Positions 11,321 through 21,960 of a stretch of 64,000 bases of DNA are shown here, piece by piece (position 1 is the first letter of the stretch; each line of letters starts with the position of its first letter). A program made the position numbers and the translations under genes. The stretch is from Cycas panzhihuaensis (taxonomy: Eukaryota; Cycadophyta): contig CM041465.1 in the NCBI GenBank assembly GCA_023213395.1, positions 223,145,741-223,209,740 on the forward strand. The letters run 5' to 3'. The notes under the pieces were generated by a model that did not search any database, had not been told where the DNA came from, and was given only the letters and a program-made list of their open reading frames with translations.

Positions 11321-12184
11321 GTGGGTCCTAAGGTAGATTCCCTATCCCCCCCCTTATTACAACCCGGGGAAGAAAGTAATATTCCTTCCTCATCCTCTTT
11401 AGAGGTATACCCACTCAGCAACCGACCCCTTCCAACAGTTGGCGCCAAATCCAAGGGAATGGAAGGGGAATCAACGGAAAATACTTCTAGAGACTCAGGT
11501 CTAGGCAATAGGGTAACTATCCCAGAGGAGACAAACTTCGAAACTTATATTGGAAACCATGTTAAACCTTTCTATGGGGAACAATTATATGGAACCACTC
11601 ATTTAACCCATTGCATAGAATACTGGATGGAGAAAGAAAATTGGGATAAGAATCAATGGCAAAAGGATCTAGTGCTTACCTTGCGGGGAACGGCTTGGTA
11701 TTGGTACTTAGCCCACCAAGCCACTCTCTAGGGTTGGAAGGAGTTACAAGCTGCGTTTAGGCTTCGATTCGACCACTCCAAACACTTAAACATTCCAGTA
11801 TTCCATGTAGGCAAAAACCCTAGTTAGCACATACAAAAATGCAAACAAGAATGGACATCCCTAGGTATACCAAAGGAAACCTGGCCTAACCACTTTTATC
11901 ATACCTTGGGAAGGGTAGCAAAGGACTGGTTCCTAGGAAAAGAACAAAATCTGGATGTAACTTGGGAAAGCCTTAAGGGATCTTTTATAAAAACTTTTAT
12001 GCACTCGTTAGAAGATAAAAATATCGATAAAATCTTGAAAAATATTAGAAGAATGAGTATGAACTTCGAACAAGGAGTTATAGCAATGAATAGAGAGAAG
12101 GAAGAATTAGCATATGATGAAGAAGAAGAATCCCAAATTATCCTTCAGAATTCACGGAAATCAATATTGGGGAAAGAAAAATAG
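11321..12184 (+). pseudogene. Element J second gag-like block between protease and RT
   Basis: This frame contains two further copies of the capsid signature (L.G.A..W[YF] then W..L...F...F): LTLRGTAWYWYLAHQATL with WKELQAAFRLRF at 11676-11772, and TLGRVAKDWFLG with TWESLKGSFIKTF at 11898-12001. The text before the first (HLTHCIEYWMEKENWDKNQWQKDL) also looks like a Retrotrans_gag domain. Two TAGs interrupt. It ends in an acidic stretch (ELAYDEEEES). It has no zinc knuckle. It could be a captured or duplicated gag segment, or a lineage-specific pol spacer; the resemblance is by eye. Confidence 0.55.
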
Positions 12185-12228
12185 AAGATACCCCTGGCCA
12201 TAAAATTGGAAACAAAGAAGATATTGAA

Positions 12229-13690
12229 GTGACCAAATTAAAAACTACTGAAATTAATGTCGGAAGTAAAGAGAACCCTAAAATAATACGAATCGGAGAT
12301 TACTGGGATAACCAAATAGTAGCAAAGGCTCAACAATTGTTTGAGGAATTTTGTGACGTATTTGCATGGTCATATAAGGACCTGAAGGGTATTCCCCCCA
12401 GAAATGGGAATGCATCACATCGATTTGATTGAACGAGCAAAACCAGTAAAGCAGAGACCATATCGTATGAATCCTAAATATAAAGAAAAGGTAAAAGCAG
12501 AGTTAGACAAGATGTTGGAAGCAGGGTATATCTACGAGATTGACTACAGTGACTGGGTGAGCCCTGTAGTAGTAGTTCCCAAAAAGAACGGGAAAATACG
12601 CGTCTGTATATATTACAGACAATTGAATAAGGTAACGAAGAACGATCCCTTTCCGTTACCCTTTACAGAGGATACTTGGCAAGCTGTGGGGGAAAATGAG
12701 ATATATTCCTTGACCGACGGATTTAGTGGGTACAATCAAGTGCAGATTGCCCTGGAGGATCAGGCAAAGACTACATTCGTTACGGAATGGGGAACATATG
12801 CCTAGAAAGTAATGCCATTCGGTCTTACGAATGCTCCGGCCACATTCCAGAGAATAGTGATCAATATATTCCGAAAATTGATTGGGGAAAGAGTGGCAGT
12901 ATTCCTGGACGATTGGACGTTATATGGGTTGATGAAAAATCATATGGAAAATTTGAGGGAGATGTTGCAGACATGCCGAGAGAATAAATTGTGTTTAAAT
13001 CCAAAGAAATGTACCTTTTTGGTACCCTTTGGGAATCTATTAGGACACATAATCAGCAAGGAAGGATTGCTAATGGATCCGGCCAAGGTATCTGCAATCC
13101 TACACTTTCCCATACCACTCACGAGGAGACAATTGAAAGGTTTCTTGGGTTTGACTGGATACTACAGAAAATTTATCAGGGGATACACATGCATATCGGG
13201 ACCCCTTGAGGAATTGTTAAAGAAGAGTATTGAATGGGAATAGATGGAAGAACAACAACAGACATTCGAAGCATTGAAGAAAGCTATCATATCAGCACCT
13301 ATATTGCGATTTCCTGATTGGAAGAAAACCTTCCATGTATACGTGGATGCTTCACAATACACTATTGGATGCGTATTGGCCCAACCAAGTGACGACAAGA
13401 TAGATTATCCGATATACTTTGCAAGTCAGAAACTCACGAAAGCAGAACAGAATTATACCACGATAGAGAGAGAAGCGCTCGGAATGGTGTATGCACTGCA
13501 GAAGTTTCGACACTTCTTATTAGCAAATCCATTCTTGTTCTTTGTGGACCATCAAGCACTTATGTATCTTGTGAATAAACTGATAATGAGAGGGCGAATT
13601 AGCAGGTGGCTAATGCTGTTCCAAGAATTCTCTTTCAAAATTATTGTGAAACCAGGAAAAGCTCATATCATACTTGACTAGTTGTCAAGA
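12229..13690 (+). pseudogene. Element J reverse transcriptase and RNase H
   Basis: The pre-RT motif EEFCDVFAWSYKDLKGIP (12340-12395) is in one frame and the rest, from about 12404, in the next. RT blocks: AKPVKQRPYRMNPKYKEKV, WVSPVVVVPKKNGKIRVC, LTDGFSGYNQVQIA, VMPFGLTNAPATFQR and the catalytic box AVFLDDWTLYG, where Phe-Leu-Asp-Asp replaces Tyr-x-Asp-Asp. Then GFLGLTGYYRKFIRGY. RNase H has FHVYVDASQYTIGCVLAQ, TTIEREALGMVYALQKFRHFL and FFVDHQALMYL. Stops at 12803, 13241 and 13679 sit where relatives have Trp or Gln. The catalytic residues I can see are kept. Confidence 0.88.
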
Positions 13691-15020
13691 ATTTCGAATG
13701 GAGAAAAGGCCACGGGAGTATCGGATGACTTTCCAGACGTGGCATTGTTCAGTGTGGGCGGTTCAATAGATCGATGCGAGGATACCAGAGTATTTAGCAA
13801 TTGGGGAGGCACTGCCAGAATTGGACCGCACGGAACAACATAATTTTGTCAGAAAAGCAGAGCCATATCAACTAATAAAAGGGGAATTATATAAACTAGG
13901 ACCAGATGAAGTGTTGCGGCGGTGCGTCTGACCACACGAGATCAACCAGATTATGTCCCAAGCACACGAAGGTGTAGCAGGTGGACACATGGAAAAATTA
14001 GCAACATGGAGGAAAATTTTGATGTCCGGATTTTGGTGGCCATCAATGTTTGAGGACGTAAGAAGGTGGATTCAAGCATGCGACTATTGTCAACGGGTTG
14101 GGAAACATAATTGGCAGGATTTCCAACCCCTACATCCAATCTTACCTTTGGCACCGTTCGAGAAATGGGGGCTCGACTTCGTTGGACTGATTAAACCAGC
14201 CGCATGACGATCCAAAGCTCGATATATCCTAGTGGCAACTGATTATATGACCAAGTGGGTAGAAGCAAGAGCCTTGAGGAAAACAGATGCGGAAAGTATG
14301 GCCCGATTTCTTTACGAAGTGATTATTACGCGTTTTGGATGCCCTCTGGAGATTGTAAGTGACCAAGAAGCCCATTTTTTCAATCAAACCATAGAGCTAT
14401 TGACATCAGCCTTCATGATAAGCCATCGGAAATCTACACCGTATTATCCAAGGGCGAATGGGCAAGCGGAAAGTTCGAACAAAGTAATTGAAAATTGTTT
14501 AAGGAAAATATGTGATGTAGGGAGATCTGATTGGGCTGAGAAACTGCCATCCGTGTTATGGGCATTTAGAACAACCTATAAAAGATCAATTGGACAGACT
14601 CCATTCTAGCTCGTTTACCGAATAGAGGCCATTCTTCTGACCGAGTTCGAGATACCGAGCCTGAGAACCGCTATGCAATGTTGATTGGATGATTTCCAAT
14701 CCTTACGACGAAGATTGGAAGAATTGGTGCGACTAGAGGAAAAAAGATATATGGTGAAATGGTTACAAAATATAGAGAAAAGACGACAAAAGACGTGGAA
14801 TGACCAACATCTACGCAAACCACAAATCAAAGAAGGTGACCAAGTGTTGCTCTACGACAACAAGTTCAGAATGCACCCTAGCAAGCTCAAGATGCAATGG
14901 TTAGGACCTTGCATTGCAGAAAAAATTTTCGAAAATGGATCTGTGCAACTACGGGAAATCGATGGGCCATTGCTACCAACCCGAGTGAATGGTAGCAGAC
15001 TAAAACCGTACATCGAGTAG
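13691..15020 (+). pseudogene. Element J integrase
   Basis: Integrase inserts the element DNA. A frameshift separates it from RNase H. Zinc finger: H in SQAHEGVAGGH, then CDYCQRVG (14081). Core: first Asp in KWGLDFVGL (14170), TDYMTKWVEARAL, second Asp in IVSDQEAHFF where Glu replaces the usual Gly, and Glu in GQAESSNKVIENCLRKI. A stop lies after LIKPAA (about 14205) and another near 14608. The C-terminal part (14685-15020) has a basic coiled region and WLGPCIAEKIFENGSVQLREIDG, the GPY/F-type module. No chromodomain follows. Confidence 0.85.
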
Positions 15021-15285
15021 ACTAGCCTACCAGCCGGATCAACTGGTTGTACCATAGTGTGCTACATGAAGTTGAGGTAAATCGAATTGCCTTGATACCA
15101 GAATGTGATCCAGTTCGGTATGGAAAGAAAACTACAAAAAAAATCGAAAAACAAGAAAAACAACTGTAACTCATATCATATACATAAGCAATAAGAGGAA
15201 TCATCAGCAAGAAGGATATTATGACAAAAAGAATCAAGGATAAGATAAGAATTCTGTCAAACAAAATTTTCATATACATACTAGC

Positions 15286-15600
15286 AAAATACACTATACG
15301 TGCTGAAAAAGTATGTTACCAGGTACACACTGTGTAAAATAAGTCAAAATACACTATACGTATCGGAAAAATATGTTACTAGGTATGTATTGTGTAAAAT
15401 AAGTCAAAATACACTATACATACCAGAAAAGTACGCTGTTGGGTACGCATAGTTAAAAGAGTGAATAAGTTAATCGGTTTACACTATACGTACCTAAAAA
15501 GTACACAGTCAAGTATGCATAGAACAAAAGGGTCGCATAAGACAAAAATATATACTACGTACCTGCAAGCATTCCTGCACGGTACACAACGGAAAATAGA
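15286..15600 (+). repeat. Element J GTAC-rich tandem array upstream of ORF3
   Basis: AAAATACACTATACG recurs at 15286, 15346 and 15406 (period 60) and a diverged unit starts near 15481, each followed by a GTAC-type word (AGGTACAC, GGTACGCA, TACGTACC). The same words fill the LTRs. The rest of 15021-15803 shows no gene. Confidence 0.8.
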
Positions 15601-15803
15601 GGACGATTCGGCTCAAGTTCGCAACAACAAGCAGCCAAGAAGAACCTCTGTGATTTAGGGAAGCAGGAGGACAAAATCCAGCGCCAAAATCAGGTGAAGA
15701 CCTCAGGAAAACAGCAACCATACCAGAAAAAGGTACGCACATAGGGTTCGCATCCGTACTCCTAGTTTATTCTTAGTTTATCTTTGGAATTCCATAGCCC
15801 ATC

Positions 15804-16874
15804 ATGAGAACAACAGGGTGTCAAGAGACTTTTTTGCTGAAGTTGAAGAAAGACATAGAAGCATTACCTTCTCAATTTCAAACCAGGATTAAGCAGGCTG
15901 GCTGGGGAAAATACATATACTGTAACCCTATTTATTATGATCAAGAAATTATGGAAAACATCTTAATGGAACTAAAAAAAGATATGAAGAAAATCAAGTT
16001 AGATGCGGAGACAATTCATTTGATAACAGGACTTCGAAATGAAGGGGAAGTTGCCACGGCTACCAAGAGATCAGAAGTGGACCGTGAGCTATGGTTGAAA
16101 GAATTCTGTTAGGAAAACACACAACTTATCTCAGGAGGAATTCGTGTGGCAGATATAAAACATGTCAGATTGCAATGGATAGCAAAAGTCATCAATTCCA
16201 GGTTTTTATCAAAACGGAAATACACATACATTCCAGGGGGAATGATGTCGATACTACTAAAAATCCGGGATGGAGAAAAGTTGGATTGGTCAGAATTCCT
16301 AGCAGATAACATGAAGTAGCAGATTCAGGAAATAATGACACATCCTTTTCGTCACCCTTCATTGTTGTTAGCCATTCTATTTTATCAATGTCCAAACGTA
16401 TAATTAACAAAAACAACTACTTCTCCAAAAGAACCACTTATTAAACGGTGGGTGACTGAGTTTCCAGACACTACACAGGATCAAGAATTGAAAAAAAGGG
16501 TTCAAAAGCAAATGAGCAAAGTTCTCAAATGGTTACAACAAACCCCTGGGACACCCACTCCTCATCGGGCTAAGCAAACAATACGGAAAAGTAGCAAAAG
16601 AAAGAAAGATGAAGAGGAACCAGTAGAGGCAGAAGAAATAGAACCTTCCTTGGAAGAATGGGAAGAATTTTCTCCCGTAATGGAGATGGGAGAAACATCA
16701 GCACCACCTCCATCGGACAACAAAACATGTCAGATCATCCAGCTAATCAAAGAAATGGAAGAAGGGTACAAGGCAGAGATAGCAACTCTTCAGGAAAAAA
16801 TCAAAGAAAAGGATGCAATAATCGCCACACTTACCCAAATAAACGAAGAAATTTTGGCTACGTCAGCAGAATAG
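15804..16874 (+). pseudogene. Element J third ORF downstream of integrase
   Basis: A single frame of 357 codons from the ATG at 15804 with three stops (16110, 16317, 16401), each explainable by C-to-T decay. The middle (RLQWIAKVIN, YIPGGMMSILLKIRDGEKLDWSEFLADNM, HPFRHPSLLLAILFYQ) resembles the plant transposon-associated domain found in the extra ORF of Athila-type elements. This is by pattern, not by search. The C-terminal third is charged and ends in a predicted coiled coil (EEGYKAEIATLQEKIKEKD). No signal peptide or clear membrane span is seen, so an envelope role is not supported. It sits in the env-like position. Confidence 0.6.
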
Positions 16875-16893
16875 CGGCCGTGGGAGTAGCCTT

Positions 16894-16913
16894 GAGAAAG
16901 GGAGGGGGAGGAA
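16894..16913 (+). promoter_or_regulatory. Element J polypurine run
   Basis: GAGAAAGGGAGGGGGAGGAA is the strongest purine run before the 3' LTR and a candidate plus-strand primer, but it lies 67 bases from the LTR rather than next to it. The bases directly before the LTR (CGGGATAGA) are also purine-rich. Confidence 0.45.
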
Positions 16914-16980
16914 TACCCCAAAATTTTGAAATTTTTGTTGAGCAAGGATGCTCAAACCCATCATGTTGACTCGGGATAGA

Positions 16981-17803
16981 TGTTGGGGCATATTGTGGCA
17001 CGCTGGGCTATGAGAGGACCAGAGATAGGTTGGGTAACCGTGGATGTGCAAGTACGGACCGTGCGAGGTGCGCATCTGCGAGAAAGATGAAAAGGTCGAC
17101 GATTCAGGTATGTATGACAGGTGCATACCTGAGAAGGTACGCAACATAGATACGTACCTTCGGCAGAACACAAGCGGATGGTAAAGGTACGCATGGTAGG
17201 ACCTGACAGAAGGATACTTGGGATGACATTAGACGTACGTACGGATGGATTAAGACAGTGGTTAAGGAGATTAACCAATGGTTAGCAAAAGGTACGTTTG
17301 TGACTGAAAGGGTATGGTTATGACACACAGTCATAACCCTTCAGCCAAAAGGCACAAAGAAGGCGCATTTAAGGGCTTCCAAAAGGACCATTTGGCTAGG
17401 GTGAGAGCCAAGTATTCAGACACACGTTGGTACGGAGACCGATGCGTATGACAACGACCTAAAAGCGTGTGTATTGATGTGTACCTTAGGGTATGCATGT
17501 GACAATGACGGTGTATGTGGCTGGAATGCACGAGAATGCATTCCAAGACCTTTTACAAGGACTTACTGCTTAATAAAATAAGAGTTAGGTGGAAATATGG
17601 ATTCTATGTATGTCATGAGGATGAATTCTTTGAATATGTCTTGATTGCTATATTCTTTGTGTGTAAACTGTGACATAACTGTGTGGAATGGTGAATAAAT
17701 CTGTGTGATGATTATGTTGACTGTATCCTAAACTAGATTACAACCTGTGTTACCTTGACAAGTGCATTGATCTCATAAGGGGTGTGAAATCTATAAGTCA
17801 ACA
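16981..17803 (+). repeat. Element J 3' LTR
   Basis: It is 823 bp and matches the 5' LTR throughout, ending CTATAAGTCAACA followed by the target duplication ATTTG. Small gaps lie mainly in the GTAC-rich part. Confidence 0.95.
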
Positions 17804-17808
17804 ATTTG

Positions 17809-17963
17809 TTTTATTATTACTATTATAAAATTATTATATTTAGAGGTTTTTTTCTTCCCCTAAAGGGGTTTTCCACCTGCCAACTTCTTGCAAATATGTG
17901 ATTGATTTTAAGTATAATTAATGTTTATGCCTATGTTTAACTCTTGATACCCTCTCTCTAACA
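17809..17963 (+). repeat. Element I 3' LTR, right segment
   Basis: It continues the LTR of I after J. It holds the copia-typical CCCCTAAAGGGGTTTTCCACC segment and ends CTAACA, the inverse of TGTTAG at 7009. Confidence 0.75.
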
Positions 17964-18578
17964 CGTACATAGTCAGTTAGGTATAAAGTTTCACGGAAAA
18001 TTTGAAAACAAAGCACTTAAAGACAACCAAGAGTGGTTAAATACATAAGAGGAACCACACATTATGGATTGCTATATAGGAAGACAAAAGATTTCAAATT
18101 GATAGGATATATAGATTCAGATTAGGCTAGAAATGTTGACAATAGGAAATCGACTTTAGGATTCAATTTCAACATGGGAACAATAGCAGTTTCATGGAGT
18201 ACAATGAAAAAGACTATAATTTCTTTATCAACAACTAAGGCAAAGTATAGGGTAGTAACAACAATTGCATATGAAGCTATATGGTTGAAAAGAAATTTGA
18301 AAGATTTGCAAGAACAACAACAAGGACCAACATAGATACATTGCGACAATCAAAGTACAATCCTGATGGCAAAGAATGTAGTTCTACATGGTAGAACATA
18401 GCATATTAAACAACACCATTTCATCAGAAAACAATTTTAGTAAGGAGAAATTGAATTGGCATATTGTAGCATAGGAGATCAAGTTGCACATATTTTTATA
18501 AAAGCGTCGACAAAAAATAAAATTTGCAAATTCAGAGATATGTTAGAAGTTTACCTAAATATTCATTATGAGGGAGTA
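17964..18578 (+). pseudogene. Element K copia RNase H remnant
   Basis: Readable from about 18030: VVKYIRGTTHYGLLYR, GYIDSD then TAG at the Trp position, RKSTLGFNFNMGTIAVSWSTMKK, IISLSTTKAKYR, EAIWLKRNLKDLQ, CDNQSTILMAKNVVLHGRT, HHFIRK and a decayed end. It finishes with a purine-rich stretch (ATGAGGGAGTA) before the LTR at 18579. The upstream part of K is probably left of element I, outside the window. The first 65 bases (17964-18030) are not readable. Confidence 0.8.
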
Positions 18579-18647
18579 TGTTAGGATAGTGCCAATTTGG
18601 TTAATAATTAGTTAATCAGAAGTTAGTTGTAGAATCATTAGTTACAC

Positions 18648-18818
18648 ATGCATGAGCTAAATTAGTGAAGAGCATGCAACATTGATTTAGGAGATTAGTT
18701 GTAGATGCATGAGATGAATTAGTGGAGAGTATGCAACATTGATTTAGGAGATGGATTGTAGATGCATGAACTGAATTAATGGAGAGCATGCAACATTGAT
18801 TTAGGGAATTGATTGCAC
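18648..18818 (+). repeat. 57-bp tandem repeat, three copies
   Basis: Units begin ATGCATGAGC at 18648, ATGCATGAGA at 18705 and ATGCATGAAC at 18762. Each contains GCATGCAACATTGATTTAGG or a one-base variant. It lies inside the K LTR. Confidence 0.9.
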
Positions 18819-18891
18819 ATGCATGGTCTATTATTAAACATTCAATTACTATATACGCATGTACTTGAGATTGGAGTTTGTGTAAAAGAAA

Positions 18892-19220
18892 AATCAAGTG
18901 AGTAAAATGACTCGTGCTTTGAGTTTCATTTTGAGTATTTGTTGTGTATTCTATATATGCATTATCGGTTTTGTATTTTCATCTTTCGATTTTAATTATG
19001 TTCCATTAGTTTCATATATTTGTAGTCATCATATCATAAACAACGTTTTAGAGCAATCAAGTGAGTAAAATGACTCATATGCTTTGAGTTTCATTCTTGA
19101 GTATTTGTTGTGTATTCTATATATGCATTATCGGTTTTGTATTTTCATCTTTCAATTTTAGTTATGTTCCATTAGTTTCATATATTTGTAGTCATCAGAT
19201 CATAAACAACGTTTCAAAGC
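18892..19220 (+). repeat. 163-bp tandem duplication in K LTR
   Basis: AATCAAGTGAGTAAAATGAC begins at 18892 and again at 19055. The copies match to about 19217 with a few substitutions and short indels. Confidence 0.9.
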
Positions 19221-19221
19221 A

Positions 19222-19786
19222 ATGTATGAATCATAAATTTTTTCATTGTTTGCATAAGGCTTATAAAAAAAGTTTGACTTTATATTTTTATGATTATTTC
19301 CCTTCTTATATGATTTATTGTAGTTGGTGTAGTAGTACTATAGTCATATTTTCGTCCTCATGAAGAGGTAGAAGTAACCTTATCTTTCATATTAGATTCA
19401 CATGCTCCTAGCATTAGATTCTAAAGCATATACTACCATTATATGTATGCAAAATTGTCTAATAGTGTAGAAGCCAATAATTGAATAAAATCTTATCTTT
19501 GCAGGATTGGATACTAAACCCCATTGTGTATAGCTATTAGTTGATGTTTTACCCAACAATTGGATTCCCAAAACTTATGCCTTTTTTTCTCCATGGGTGT
19601 TGAAAGGGGGCTTGGTGTTGGGGGGCGGGGGTGGCGCATAGAATCTCATCTTGAGGGATTAATGTATCGGTTGTTGTTTCTGAAGGTTAATTCGCTTACT
19701 AAATAGGTTTGGAATTCTTTTGTCAGTTGTTACATAAAATTTTCATTTCTTATTTATATCAGGTATTCCTCTTTTAAGTATTGATT

Positions 19787-19842
<56 letters not shown>

Positions 19843-20174
19843 TTTTAGCTAGATATCTTCCTTGCCATCTTTCCAAAGTTGCATTGCTTACACTATACTC
19901 ATAAATGTAGCACATGCATGGCTATAGCAAGACAATATAATGCTCTTTTCAATTTGTGGCCAACAAGATTAATTAATAATTATACCATAAGTTGAGCCAT
20001 TTTAGTTCCAAACCATTCATACAATCATAAGCATGTTCATTCAATGTATAATTAGATAGTTTATTGGGTAAGTTGTAATACCATAATTTTCTTGTCTTTT
20101 GTATTGCCCTACTTTTCATTGGATCCATCCATTGCTTAGAATAGGTTGTCTGTCTTATATTCATACCTTCACAA
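19222..20174. other. Non-coding stretch, no gene seen
   Basis: AT-rich, with no coding match. It holds a microsatellite (19787-19839) and a G-rich run (19605-19633). It continues after element B at 37279 and may be part of the split 5' LTR of gypsy L (inference). Confidence 0.5.
19787..19839. repeat. (TC)n(AC)n microsatellite
   Basis: Twelve TC units (19787-19810) are followed without a break by AC units to 19839. Confidence 0.97.
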
Positions 20175-20390
20175 TGTTGGAGTGTAATGTTTTATCTAGG
20201 TGCATAAAGGGGGTAATGTTGAAGTACCCTCAAATGTAACTTATACTTAAGATGTTGACACTTGGCAGTGGGAGGAAGGTCGATTACAACCTAGTTTGTA
20301 ATGGTTATCTTGTATGATGTATATTTAAGGAGACTTGATCTCCCATGTAATACAAGGTTCTTTCATTCATCTCAACAAGTTTTGCTATCA
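20175..20390 (+). repeat. Element B 5' LTR
   Basis: 216 bp, TGTTGGAGTG to TTTGCTATCA, with a TATATTTAAGG promoter-like box near 20321. It matches 37058-37273 with six substitutions. Confidence 0.95.
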
Positions 20391-20402
20391 TGGTATCAGA
20401 GC
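20391..20402 (+). promoter_or_regulatory. Element B primer-binding site
   Basis: TGGTATCAGAGC directly after the LTR, complementary to initiator Met tRNA. Confidence 0.95.
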
Positions 20403-21083
20403 AGGTTATCCTATCTGTTTGAGAGAGGGTTTTGTATTTGCTAAAGGTCATGTCAGAGTGAGACAAGGACAAGAAGTCAGTGAAAGGAAATTGAAGAAGG
20501 CCAGATGAAAAATCAAACTGATAAAAGACTAGATCTGAAGACGTTCTTAGGCAGTGTACGGACTCTGTATGGAACCGTACAGACAAAAAATTTCAGCTTC
20601 TCAGATTGAGACGAAATTTAACCAGAAGATAGATTTTGACATTCCCATCGTTTCTCTCTTCAGCATCGAAGTCATTTGAACTCATCTGAGGGCAGTTTCG
20701 AGCACTTTACCAGTCCGCATGGATTTGGAGGTATTTTCATAAATTTCTCTTGAATTTTCTTAGATTTCTGAGTCAAATCTGTCATAACATCTCTGTCTCA
20801 GCATTTCAAAGAGATTGTGACCAGTGTGAAAGAATTTCGTGAAGGATTTTTAAAGATTCGAGTTTTTTTTGTGCAAAACCCTAGCCGTAATTCTCAGGCT
20901 TTCGGGCTCATTTTCTCAAAATTTATGGACTGTTTTGCAAATCCAACTCCAGATCTGTACTCTCCTCATCAACACCTTTCTTTTGGGGTACATATCATTC
21001 CATTCTGTACGATCTAGATTTTGTATGAAAATTCGTACAACTGTATGGATAAGCACTGTTGGAATATGGTTTTCTCAGATCTA
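20403..21083 (+). other. Element B leader
   Basis: This is the untranslated leader between primer site and gag. It contains GTAC-type words (ACGGACTCTGTATGGAACCG near 20558, with GTACAGAC after) also seen in the leaders of C and H. No protein is seen. Confidence 0.7.
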
Positions 21084-21960
21084 ATGGCTTCTTCAATCTT
21101 AGCCCTTTCCGATCAAGATAAATTGATTGATGCAAATTACCACATATGGAAAATAAAAGTGGAAACACTTTTAAGAGCCAAAAATGCTTGGAGTATTGCA
21201 AATGGCTCTGAAGCCCACCCAAATGCAACTGATTCAACCCTGGCAGACTAGGAGGAAAGAGATAATATAGGAGTAATCATTCTGAAGATGTCAATTTCTG
21301 ATCCACTACTGGTATATATAGAGAAATTAAGCTCTACATCAAATATCTGGAAATGTTTTGAGAATTTGTATGGGAAAAAGAACAAAGCCAGGATAATTGC
21401 CCTCAAGGAAGATCTGTACAAGCTCCACATGAAGGAAGGCAAGACTATAACGGAGTTCATACACAAAGTTATTTCAATTAGAAATAATCTCTTGAGTGTG
21501 GGAGGCACTATTTCAGAACAAGAGCTGGTTGAAATGGTGGCAAGCAAGCTACCAAGATCTTTTGATATAACCATCAACACCATAACAAACAATAACCAGA
21601 TTGATAAAATGACTCTTGATGAATTGACTGGTTTGTTACTAAGACAGGAACAAAGGAACAAGCGCTATGAAGACTCTTCAGAGTTGGAAGATGCCTTTGC
21701 ATCTAGATTAAACTTAGGACCACGTGGACGAAACCAAGCCCGAGGACGAGGACAGACTCCAAATATCAGAGGTCAAGGACGCTAGCAAGAATTCAAGGGA
21801 CATGAACAAAGCAAAGACACTAGGATCTGCTTCAACTATGGGAAACCTAGACACCTCTCCAGTGCTTACAGAGTTTTTGATGTTTGTTACCACTGTGGAC
21901 AATTAGGGCATTACCCATACCAATGCCCACAAAGAAGGATTGACATTCAGAGAGGGAAAC
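21084..21960 (+). pseudogene. Element B gag
   Basis: Starts at the ATG 21084 (MASSILALSDQDKLID). Capsid blocks: NYHIWKIKVETLLRAKNAW, DPLLVYIEKLSSTSNIWKCF, LHMKEGKTITEFIHKVISI, LPRSFDITINTITNN and LTGLLLRQEQRNKRYED. TAG at 21249 replaces the Trp seen in H (NWEER), and another stop follows RGQGR (21783). An Arg/Gly-rich stretch precedes two knuckles: CFNYGKPRHLSSAY (two Cys changed to Tyr) and CYHCGQLGHYPYQC (intact, near 21883). The gags of C and H are close relatives. Confidence 0.87.

Larger units (their letters stand above)
7287..17803 (+). mobile_element. Element J: complete Ty3/gypsy element (Tat/Athila-like)
   Basis: The element is 10.5 kb, with LTRs of 827 and 823 bp, both TGTTGGGGCAT...AAGTCAACA, flanked by the duplication ATTTG (7282-7286 and 17804-17808). 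Order is gag, protease, a second gag-like block, RT, RNase H, integrase, third ORF. This is gypsy order. The primer site resembles the TGGCGCCGTTGCC type and pol has the EFCDVFAWSY motif before RT, both typical of the Tat/Athila group. Gag, RT and ORF3 are each one frame broken mainly by nonsense codons, so the copy is dead but not ancient. Confidence 0.95.
5154..17963 (+). mobile_element. Element I: Ty1/copia, 5' part missing, split by gypsy J
   Basis: Plus-strand copia RT and RNase H remnants (5281-6932) are followed by a purine run AAAGGGGGA and an LTR starting TGTTAG at 7009. The LTR is interrupted at 7286 by gypsy J and resumes at 17809, ending CTAACA at 17963, the exact inverse of its start. 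The 5' half is absent because element A is inserted at its left boundary and the window ends there. Confidence 0.82.
18579..19221 (+). repeat. Element K LTR
   Basis: It begins TGTTAGGATAGTGCC after the purine run. The outer end is uncertain; I set it at CAAAGCA near 19221, where the internal 163-bp duplication ends. Only one LTR is in the window. Confidence 0.55.

Noticed and set aside
15804-16874. Envelope gene in J
   Set aside because: Position fits but there is no signal peptide, membrane span or cysteine-rich ectodomain; I keep it as an ORF3 of unknown role.
18648-18818. CRISPR-like array
   Set aside because: Three adjacent 57-bp units without unique spacers inside an LTR of a plant element.
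19097-19363. 88-codon frame with hydrophobic residues
   Set aside because: It sits in the 163-bp duplication of the K LTR and continues into non-coding AT-rich DNA.
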